This document shows, piece after piece, positions 6,514-12,141 of a DNA stretch of 12,141 bases. The notes beneath the pieces are model-generated. The model saw only the letters and a list, made by a program, of their open reading frames with translations, was not told the origin of the DNA and did no database searches. The DNA comes from Verrucomicrobiia bacterium (GTDB lineage: Bacteria > Verrucomicrobiota > Verrucomicrobiae > Limisphaerales > JAKPVM01). Each line of letters begins with the position of its first letter. Position 1 is the first letter of the stretch. A program made the translations under genes and the position numbers. The stretch spans positions 1 through 12,141 of the forward strand of contig JAOADO010000039.1 in the NCBI GenBank assembly GCA_026417275.1, written 5' to 3'.

Positions 6514-6546
6514 AAAAGCGCGGTTCTTTGTTGGAACCGCGCTTTT
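6514..6546 (-). terminator. Intrinsic terminator after mdh, possibly bidirectional
   Basis: AAAAGCGCGGTTC (6514-6526) and its perfect reverse complement at 6534-6546 form a 13-bp stem with a 7-nt loop. It begins 41 bases after the mdh stop. The A/T ends of the stem provide a short U-run in either direction. It separates the pnp-mdh block from the dcw cluster. No gene approaches from the left, so the function is most likely mdh termination. Confidence 0.85.
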
Positions 6547-6587
6547 ATAATCTACTTAACTTATTTTGAATGAGTTAGTTATGTTGT

Positions 6588-7574
6588 TTATTTAATGAGT
6601 TCGGAAACGACTGCGCGTTCTTCTTTCAGTTCATTGATTGTGATTTGAATTTTTGAGCGCGCAAAATCGCTTAATTTTAGTCCCTGGACGATTTGTATTT
6701 TGTTTCCGTCGGTTGTGAATGGGAAGGAGGATATTAAACCTGGTTCAACTCCATAACTGCCATCAGAGCAGAGGGCGACGCTGTGCCAATCGCCTGGTTC
6801 AGTGGGTGTGATGATGGATTTTACGGTGTCAATGATAGCGTTTGCGGCGCTTGCGGCGCTGGAGGCTCCGCGGGCTTTGATAACCGCGGCTCCGCGTTGT
6901 TGCACGGTGGCAATGAATTCGCCCTGCAACCATGGAGTGTCTGTGATGACTTTTGTGGCGGGTTTGCCCGCGATTTTAGCGTTTTCGAAATCCGGGTACT
7001 GTGTTGCAGAGTGATTACCCCAGATTGCGACGTTTGTTACTTCCGTTACGTCAACGCCTGCTTTCTTGGCAAGTTGTGTTTTGGCGCGGTTTTCGTCCAG
7101 ACGGGTCATCGCAAAGAATCTATCGGCCGGGATATCTGGCGCGAATTGTTTGGCAATGTAGCAATTTGTGTTGCACGGGTTGCCAACCACGAGTATGCGA
7201 ATGTTTTTTGCGGCGCTTTTATTGAGAGCTTTACCCTGTTCGCTGAAGATTTTTCCGTTTACGGTGAGCAGGTCTTTTCTTTCCATGCCTGCTTTGCGCG
7301 GGAATCCGCCTACGAGCAGAGCCCAGTTGACTCCGTTAAAGCCTTCTTCTGGGTTTGAAGTGGCGTGGACTCCTTTTAGCAATGGGAAGGCGCAATCGTC
7401 TAGTTCCATGATGACGCCTTCGAGGGCTTTCATTGCTGGTTCAACTTCGATCAGATGCAGAACGACTGGCTGATCTGGACCGAACATATCGCCTGCGGCG
7501 ATTCGGAATAAGAGAGCGTATCCGATTTGTCCCGCGGCTCCTGTTACTGCTACATGTATTTTTTCTTTTTTCAT
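6588..7574 (-). CDS. mdh: NAD-dependent malate dehydrogenase (type 2, dimeric cytosolic-like)
   Basis: Cytoplasmic TCA-cycle enzyme interconverting malate and oxaloacetate. The 328 residues match the usual family length. Seen: the Rossmann glycine motif TGAAGQIG (11-18), an acidic residue at the end of the second strand (E43 in LIEVEP), which is typical of NAD rather than NADP preference, the substrate loop [10 protein letters not shown] with R93 and R99, VVGNPCNTN (129-137), the catalytic pair D160 in TRLDENRA (with R163) and H188 in [12 protein letters not shown], and the SDGSYGV loop (270-276). All catalytic residues are present. AGGA lies about 10 bases before the ATG. It is last in the pnp-side block and is followed by a strong hairpin terminator; the 78-bp AT-rich spacer after pdxA may hold its own promoter. 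Confidence 0.96.
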   Translation of the reverse strand: MKKEKIHVAVTGAAGQIGYALLFRIAAGDMFGPDQPVVLHLIEVEPAMKALEGVIMELDDCAFPLLKGVHATSNPEEGFNGVNWALLVGGFPRKAGMERKDLLTVNGKIFSEQGKALNKSAAKNIRILVVGNPCNTNCYIAKQFAPDIPADRFFAMTRLDENRAKTQLAKKAGVDVTEVTNVAIWGNHSATQYPDFENAKIAGKPATKVITDTPWLQGEFIATVQQRGAAVIKARGASSAASAANAIIDTVKSIITPTEPGDWHSVALCSDGSYGVEPGLISSFPFTTDGNKIQIVQGLKLSDFARSKIQITINELKEERAVVSELIK

Positions 7575-7592
7575 AAAAGTTTTTCCTGTTGA

Positions 7593-7676
7593 TAAAAAAT
7601 AATTTATTAGTTTTATTAATTCAAATTAAAAAATAATTTAATTTTAGTTTTTTTAAATCTGTTTATTAGTTTTATT
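7593..7676. repeat. Short AT-rich direct repeats in the pdxA-mdh spacer
   Basis: TAAAAAATAATTTA occurs at 7593-7606 and 7627-7640, and TTTATTAGTTTTATT at 7603-7617 and 7662-7676; the last copy lies within the end of pdxA. The spacer is almost pure A/T, so repeats of this kind can arise by chance or slippage. They could indicate a small internal duplication that created the pdxA tail. Confidence 0.4.
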
Positions 7677-8678
7677 TATTGTATATTGTGAAAGTGCTTT
7701 TGCATAAGATTCGTTGATTGATAGTTTTTGCGCAAGTTTGATGGCGGCGATTGTGCTGGATGGGCTGGCAATGTTTTTACCAACGATGTCGTAGGCGGTG
7801 CCGTGGTCTGGCGATGTTCTGATAAAAGGTAGTCCTACAGTCCAGTTAATTCCTCTTTCAAAAGCAACCATTTTAAGAGGGGCGAGTCCCTGGTCATGAT
7901 ACATGGCGATGACGATATCGTATTTTCCAGTGTAGTGGTGGTAAAATAGTGCGTCTGCGGCGAAGGGACCTTCTACACATAGCCCGCGTTTTGCCATTTT
8001 TTCAATTGCTGGCTTTATTATGTTGTTTTCTTCGTCTCCAAGTTTTCCGCCTTCGCCAGCGTGTGGGTTAAGTCCGCAAACAGCGATTTTCGCGTTTGCT
8101 AAACCGAGGGCTCTGCCTGCAAGGGATGCCATTTCTATGGCAAGTTCAATTTTTTCTGAGGAGAGCGATTGGGGTAATTTTTTTATTGGGACATGGGTTG
8201 TTGCAAGGATGACGCGAATCCATCTGTTTTTTTCGTCTGTTCCCAAAAGCATCATTGCGGTTTTTTGAGCGGATGATATTTCGGCGAGGAATTCTGTTTG
8301 ACCGATGAATCTAACTCCTGCGTTAATGATTGATTCTTTGTTAACCGGTGCGGTTACAAGTGCTTTTAGTTTGCCGAGCTGGCATTGTGTGGCTCCAAAC
8401 TTAAGCCATTCTATTGCAGCAGTGGCGGCTTCTGAGTTGCCTGGTTTTAGATTTTTAATTGGTTTGTTTAGGGGATTGTAGACGACAATTTTTTCCTGTG
8501 TTGTGGGGTCTGTTGAAAATGGAATATTGATTTTAGATTTTGCGCAAACGGATTGGAAAATGTCTGGGTCCCCGATGATGAGGTATTTCTCATCGTCGGA
8601 CTCTGCCAACGAAGTCATTGCTTTTGCAACGACCTCCGGTCCGATACCGGATGGGTCTCCCAGTGTAATCCCTATCAT
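7653..8678 (-). CDS. pdxA: PdxA, 4-hydroxythreonine-4-phosphate dehydrogenase
   Basis: Cytoplasmic metal- and NAD-dependent enzyme of the DXP-dependent pyridoxal 5'-phosphate pathway; it oxidises 4-phosphohydroxy-L-threonine, and the decarboxylated product goes to PdxJ. At 341 residues the length is normal. Seen: N-terminal GITLGDPSGIGPEVVAKA (3-20), KALVTAPVNKESI (105-117), the three metal-binding histidines H162 (ATTHVPIKKLP), H206 (GLNPHAGEGG) and H261 (AMYHDQGLAPLK), and GLPFIRTSPDHGTAYDI (282-298). The motifs are intact. The related PdxA2 group acts in sugar-acid breakdown, but the neighbours here give no sign of that. The ATG is supported by the motif that starts at residue 3; no other ATG or GTG lies in the short upstream frame. 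SurA is a frequent pdxA neighbour in other Gram-negative bacteria, and that linkage is kept here. Confidence 0.94.
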   Translation of the reverse strand: MIGITLGDPSGIGPEVVAKAMTSLAESDDEKYLIIGDPDIFQSVCAKSKINIPFSTDPTTQEKIVVYNPLNKPIKNLKPGNSEAATAAIEWLKFGATQCQLGKLKALVTAPVNKESIINAGVRFIGQTEFLAEISSAQKTAMMLLGTDEKNRWIRVILATTHVPIKKLPQSLSSEKIELAIEMASLAGRALGLANAKIAVCGLNPHAGEGGKLGDEENNIIKPAIEKMAKRGLCVEGPFAADALFYHHYTGKYDIVIAMYHDQGLAPLKMVAFERGINWTVGLPFIRTSPDHGTAYDIVGKNIASPSSTIAAIKLAQKLSINESYAKALSQYTINKTNKQI

Positions 8679-8753
8679 AAAATTAACAAACCTAATATAG
8701 GCGAAATAAAATAAATGAATACCTAATAAATATCAAGTGGTTGGGATTTTTTT

Positions 8754-9713
8754 TTAGAAATATCTTACAAAGGATTTTGCTTTAATTCTGTCTATCCATT
8801 TTTTCTGGAGTCTATCGCGTTCTTGAGAGAGCAGTTCTTTTTCGATTTGGTCGCGTACTTCTTGAAGGGGTCTGACGTGGGCGGGTTTGAAGTCTTCAAG
8901 CAAAAGAATCCAGCAACTGTCTGAGGTTTCAACGACATCGCTGTATTGTCCTGGTTTGAGGTTTTTGATTGCGGATGCAAGTTCGCCTTTGAGCACGGAG
9001 ACTTCGACCCATCCCCAGTCGCCGTTTTTCTGGGTGCCTTCGTGATAGACCGTCATTTCAGAAAAGGGGGTGCCGCTTTTGATTTTTGCATGGATTTCAT
9101 TTGCGAGGCGTTTGGCGCGTTGAGGGTCTGATGGGTCGTTTTTGATTTGGATTATTCTTAGTTTTGCCTGGTCTGAGACCATAAATTTGTTTTGGTTTGT
9201 GGAGTAGTATGATTCGATTTTGAATGGGCTGATGATGAGTTCTGAGGATACGTGCAAACTGCGGAGTGCGGATACAAGGATTCGTTCGCGCATTCTCTGA
9301 CGGTATTTTTCGAATGTGATTCCGCGCGCTTTCAGTGTTTTAATGAAGTTTTCTCTGTCGCCGAATTGTTCGCGGATTTCGCGGTTTATTTCTTCATCTA
9401 TTATGCTTTCCGGTAGGTTTCTGCCGGAGTTTTTGAAATCGCTTAATATTAGTTGACGTTCTACGAGTTGGTTTATGCCGTCTTCGAGTGTTTCCTGTCT
9501 TTTGCGTTGGAGGTCAAGTGGTTTGTCCCAGTAGGTTTTTTCGAGGACGTCGAGTGCTGGCTCAATGTATTCTTTGACTTCTTGAACTGTAATAACGGCA
9601 TCGTTGACAATCGCGGCAATGCCGTTGAGATATTGTAGTTGCGGCTGGGCAAAAGCCGCGTGTGCAAGCCAGATTGTCAGACTTAACAAAAGTATCTTAA
9701 ATTTAATGCGCAT
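8754..9713 (-). CDS. SurA-like periplasmic peptidyl-prolyl cis-trans isomerase (parvulin type)
   Basis: Exported chaperone/isomerase of 319 residues. Seen: a signal peptide (MRIKFKILLLSLTIWLAHAAFA) with likely cleavage after residue 22, no lipobox cysteine, then a SurA_N-type helical domain starting LNGIAAIVNDAVITVQEV (29-46) and running to about 165, and one rotamase (parvulin, PPIC) domain at about 181-275 (DQAKLRIIQIK, GDWGWVEVSVLKGELASAI, LKPGQYSDVVETSDSCWILLLED), followed by a helical C-terminal segment (about 280-313). E. coli SurA has two parvulin domains and about 430 residues; this one has a single domain, so it is a compact relative. The likely role is folding of outer-membrane or periplasmic proteins. 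It precedes pdxA by 75 bp, echoing the surA-pdxA linkage known from proteobacteria. Confidence 0.88.
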   Translation of the reverse strand: MRIKFKILLLSLTIWLAHAAFAQPQLQYLNGIAAIVNDAVITVQEVKEYIEPALDVLEKTYWDKPLDLQRKRQETLEDGINQLVERQLILSDFKNSGRNLPESIIDEEINREIREQFGDRENFIKTLKARGITFEKYRQRMRERILVSALRSLHVSSELIISPFKIESYYSTNQNKFMVSDQAKLRIIQIKNDPSDPQRAKRLANEIHAKIKSGTPFSEMTVYHEGTQKNGDWGWVEVSVLKGELASAIKNLKPGQYSDVVETSDSCWILLLEDFKPAHVRPLQEVRDQIEKELLSQERDRLQKKWIDRIKAKSFVRYF

Positions 9714-9788
9714 CTTCTGATGTTAGATAATATGTCCGCAACGGGTTGAGGTCAAGCGCTGAGGAGTGAAATTTAAATTGTCGGTTTT

Positions 9789-10574
9789 TTAGCGGTAAGG
9801 AGCCCATTCTGGTTCGTTCTGGAAAATCCATTTGTAGTAGTCAACTCCCTGGAGTTTGGAGGCGGCGGCTTCGTCAACGATGACGGTGCATCGCGGGTGC
9901 AGCTGGAGGGCAGAGGCAGAAATCATGGATGTTATTGGTCCTTCAACAGCTTTTGCAATGATGTCTGCTTTTTCTTCGCCTGTGGCAAGGAGGATGCATC
10001 TTCTGCAGTCGAGGATTGTACCGACTCCCATTGTAATGGCGCGACGCGGCATTTTTGATTTATCTTCAAACAGTGGTGCGTTTTGTTCGATTGTTAGCGG
10101 GGCGAGGGCTTTTACCCTTGTTCGAGATTTTAGAGCAGAGAGCGGTTCGTTGAAGCCTATGTGTCCGGATTTGCCTATTCCGAGCAATTGTAGGTCAATG
10201 CCGCCGACTTTTTGTATTAGTTTTTCGTATTGTTCGCATTCTTTATCCAGGTCGACAGCCATGCCGTTGGGGAGGTGGGTGTTTCTGATGTCTATATTAA
10301 TTTGGCTGAAGAGGTGTTTGTTCATGTAATAGCGATATGAACAGGGGTTTTCGGGCGGCAGACCGACGTATTCATCGAGGTTAAATGTTCTGCAGAGCGA
10401 GAAGTCCAATCCTTCTTCGTTGTGCATTTTTACGAGTTTTTGGTAGACGCGTTCCATTGTTCTTCCAGTGGCAAGACCAAGAACAATGTATGGATTGGCA
10501 CGGACTTCGTTTGCTATGATTTTAGCAACGAGTGTTGCCGCCGAATCGGCGTCCGCTCTTATGATGACTTCCAT
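9789..10574 (-). CDS. nagB: NagB, glucosamine-6-phosphate deaminase
   Basis: Cytoplasmic enzyme that converts glucosamine 6-phosphate to fructose 6-phosphate and ammonia, which links amino-sugar recycling to glycolysis. 261 residues is the usual bacterial length. Seen: the phosphate-binding LGLATGRT (32-39), FNLDEYVGLP (64-73) with the proton-transfer aspartate D67, GIGKSGHIGFNEP (132-144) with H138 and E143, SRTRVKAL (150-157), AITMGVGTIL (179-188) and ASALQLHPRCTVIVDEAAA (220-238). The position of E. coli D141 is S136 here; other bacterial NagBs carry Asn or another residue at that site, so activity is not excluded. 6-phosphogluconolactonase is a related fold, but the DEYVGLP and GHIGFNEP motifs fit NagB. 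No riboswitch or GlcNAc operator is evident. Its role beside pnp may simply be shared transcription. Confidence 0.93.
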   Translation of the reverse strand: MEVIIRADADSAATLVAKIIANEVRANPYIVLGLATGRTMERVYQKLVKMHNEEGLDFSLCRTFNLDEYVGLPPENPCSYRYYMNKHLFSQINIDIRNTHLPNGMAVDLDKECEQYEKLIQKVGGIDLQLLGIGKSGHIGFNEPLSALKSRTRVKALAPLTIEQNAPLFEDKSKMPRRAITMGVGTILDCRRCILLATGEEKADIIAKAVEGPITSMISASALQLHPRCTVIVDEAAASKLQGVDYYKWIFQNEPEWAPYR

Positions 10575-10628
10575 AATCGGCGCAAGTTGTGTGTGTATTT
10601 TTTAGCGAAAAATTTTTAATTTTCGCTT

Positions 10629-12141
10629 TTATTCTTGTTCCTGGCGTTCGGCTTGTTCGCGTTCGATTATGACGGCTTTTCTTGAGAGCCGTACTCGCCC
10701 TTTTTCATCAACGCCAAGGTATTTTACTGTTATTTCGTCGCCAACTTTTACAATATCTTCTGTTCTTTTTACTCTAAAGTTGGCAAGTTCGCTTATGTGG
10801 CATAGTCCTTCTTTGCCTGGTAGAAATTCGATGAACGCGCCGTATTCTTTTGTTGAGGTGACTCTGCCGCGGTAGTTTTGTCCGACGACTGCATCGTCTG
10901 TGGAGGTCTGTCGTTCGGATGATGTTCTCTGAGAACGTTGTTTGGTTCTGTCGCCGCGCTCGCGTCTGTCGAAGCGTTCGTTTCTATGTTGGTCGCGATG
11001 ATGGGATTGTCTTTGCGAGTGAGAGCGAGTTTCGTGTTTTCTCTGTTTTTCGGAGGATTGTGGTTCCAGGTCTTCCTGGTGTTGATAGGAGTCTTCGGAC
11101 TCTTCGATGTCCGTGTTTTCTGTTTCTATATTTTCTTCGGAGTCCCCATCTTTTAGCGTCTGTTCTTCAGTTGGAGTATTCGCTTGTTCTTGGGATGGTG
11201 TAAGTTCTTCTGGTGTTTTTTCCGATTGCGCGGGAGTGGTTGTCTCGTTTTTTTGTTCTTTTGCTGCGATGGCGCTTTGTTTAAGGAGTTCTTCTTTCTT
11301 TTCCAGAAGGGCGGCTTTGCGGGAGAGTCTTACTCTGTTTTTGTCGTCAATTTCGAGGCATTTTACGATTACTTCGTCGCCGATTTTCACAACGTCTTCA
11401 ACGTTTTTGACTCTGTGTTCGGCGAGTTCGCTTACGTGAACAAGTCCGTCCTGTCCTGGAAGGAATTCGACAAAGGCGCCGAAGTCTGTGATGCTTACCA
11501 CTTTGCCTTTGTAAATTCTGCCGACTTCTGGTTCTGCGGCGAAGGATTCAACGGCTTGTTTTGCGGCTTCAATGGCTTCCGCATTGGCGCCGTAAATATG
11601 CACTGTGCCGTCGTCCTCGATGTTTATTTCGCAACCGGTGTCGTCTGCAATTTTCTTGACGTTTTTGCCTCCAGGACCGATTAGCAGACCTATCTTTTCG
11701 GTGTTTATTTTTACCGAGATGACTCGCGGAGCGTGTTTGCTAAATTCCGGTCTTGGTTGGGCGATTGTTTTTGACATTATGTCGAGAATTTGAAGACGCG
11801 CGATTTTTGCTTTTTCGAGGGCGTTATCAATTATTTCGTGTGGTATGCCTTTTAGTTTGAGGTCGAGTTGGAAACCGGTAATGCCGTTTATTGAACCGGC
11901 AATTTTGCAGTCCATATCGCAGAAGGCGTCTTCCCAGCCGATAATGTCTGTGAGCAATTTGTATTGTGTGATGTTTTCCTGGTCGTCGAATTCAGTGCAA
12001 AGACCGATGCTTATGCCTGCTACGTGTCTTTGGATAGGAATGCCGGCGTCCATCAGGGTTAATGAGCCGCCGCAAACTGTTGCCATGCTGGATGAGCCAT
12101 TGGATTCCATTATTTCGCTTGTCACGCGGACTGAGTAAGGG
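10629..12141 (-). CDS. pnp: Polynucleotide phosphorylase, C-terminal part, with two S1 domains (5' end off window)
   Basis: 3'-to-5' phosphorolytic exoribonuclease of the RNA degradosome. The reading frame runs through the right edge, so 503 codons are visible and the true start is outside; the GTG at 12125 is internal (a valine in the family motif). Numbering from that GTG: end of the second RNase PH domain with [18 protein letters not shown] (3-20), [13 protein letters not shown] (65-77) and [11 protein letters not shown] (84-94); KH domain about 132-192 with GPGG (150-153); first S1 domain 201-271; a 142-residue linker that is acidic and rich in T, E and Q (about 290-358), then basic and rich in R, H, Q and S (about 360-408); and a second S1 domain 414-484 ending in an E/Q-rich tail. 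Standard PNPases stop shortly after one S1. The linker is probably disordered and could bind RNA or RNase E/helicase partners. Confidence 0.97.
   Translation of the reverse strand, partial: PYSVRVTSEIMESNGSSSMATVCGGSLTLMDAGIPIQRHVAGISIGLCTEFDDQENITQYKLLTDIIGWEDAFCDMDCKIAGSINGITGFQLDLKLKGIPHEIIDNALEKAKIARLQILDIMSKTIAQPRPEFSKHAPRVISVKINTEKIGLLIGPGGKNVKKIADDTGCEINIEDDGTVHIYGANAEAIEAAKQAVESFAAEPEVGRIYKGKVVSITDFGAFVEFLPGQDGLVHVSELAEHRVKNVEDVVKIGDEVIVKCLEIDDKNRVRLSRKAALLEKKEELLKQSAIAAKEQKNETTTPAQSEKTPEELTPSQEQANTPTEEQTLKDGDSEENIETENTDIEESEDSYQHQEDLEPQSSEKQRKHETRSHSQRQSHHRDQHRNERFDRRERGDRTKQRSQRTSSERQTSTDDAVVGQNYRGRVTSTKEYGAFIEFLPGKEGLCHISELANFRVKRTEDIVKVGDEITVKYLGVDEKGRVRLSRKAVIIEREQAERQEQE
10674..10886 (-). 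repeat. Second S1 domain of pnp, an internal duplication of 11313-11525
   Basis: The encoded 71 residues align without gaps to the first S1 domain (11313-11525), with 44 identical positions (about 62%). Both share [43 protein letters not shown] and RVRLSRKA. The degree of divergence indicates an old duplication within the gene rather than an assembly artefact. Confidence 0.9.

Noticed and set aside
6783..7358. 191-residue plus-strand reading frame
   Set aside because: It lies wholly antisense to mdh, is rich in C, F and G as shadow frames are, and resembles no known protein.
10604..10627. Hairpin AGCGAAAA / TTTTCGCT between nagB and pnp as a pnp terminator
   Set aside because: On the transcribed minus strand the stem is followed by A residues rather than a U-run, and it starts within the last codons and stop region of pnp. 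The arms are mostly A/T, so I do not call it.
11184..11684. 166-residue plus-strand reading frame
   Set aside because: It is the complement of the KH/S1/linker part of pnp, with a shadow-type composition full of F, C and V.
12123..12125. GTG as the start of pnp
   Set aside because: The frame stays open to the window edge, and the residues across this codon ([15 protein letters not shown]) match the internal PNPase motif, so the GTG is an internal valine.
1..12141. CRISPR arrays, tRNA/rRNA genes, insertion sequences, prophage or defence genes
   Set aside because: None were seen: no regular repeat-spacer array, no cloverleaf or rRNA segment, and no transposase or integrase motif. The window is a housekeeping region.

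Overview
The window carries eleven genes plus one unknown gene, all on the minus strand, so the direction of transcription is from high to low coordinates. The edges cut two genes: pnp at the right edge (its 5' part is missing) and murE at the left edge (its 3' part is missing). The protein set implies a diderm, peptidoglycan-making bacterium of moderate G+C. It has a dcw (division and cell wall) cluster and a soluble, signal-peptide-bearing SurA/parvulin-type isomerase with no lipobox. Tandem MraZ paralogues, the enzyme types and weak Shine-Dalgarno sites would fit a PVC-group bacterium such as a verrucomicrobial relative, but that placement is inference.

Layout in transcription order. Right block (12141 to 6588): pnp (C-terminal half of polynucleotide phosphorylase, with two S1 domains), nagB (glucosamine-6-phosphate deaminase), a SurA-like periplasmic peptidyl-prolyl isomerase, pdxA (vitamin B6 synthesis) and mdh (malate dehydrogenase). 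This block ends in a perfect 13-bp hairpin at 6514-6546. Next comes a 236-bp gene-free control region with three 9-mers at exact 11-bp steps, two of them perfect DnaA-box matches. Left block (6277 to 1): two mraZ paralogues separated by a 144-bp spacer, an unknown 220-residue gene coupled by ATGA overlap to the second mraZ, rsmH, an ftsL-like gene, a 188-bp gap with two hairpins, ftsI and murE.

The left block is a classical dcw start (mraZ-rsmH-ftsL-ftsI-murE) that couples septal peptidoglycan synthesis to division. The noteworthy departures are: the mraZ duplication; a five-fold 10-bp-phased GG(G)A array just upstream of the second mraZ that resembles a MraZ operator; the DnaA-box-like triplet upstream of the first mraZ; the unknown gene placed between mraZ and rsmH; and the GC-rich palindrome between ftsL and ftsI. 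In the right block the main oddity is the PNPase with a second, about 62% identical S1 domain beyond a long acidic-then-basic linker.
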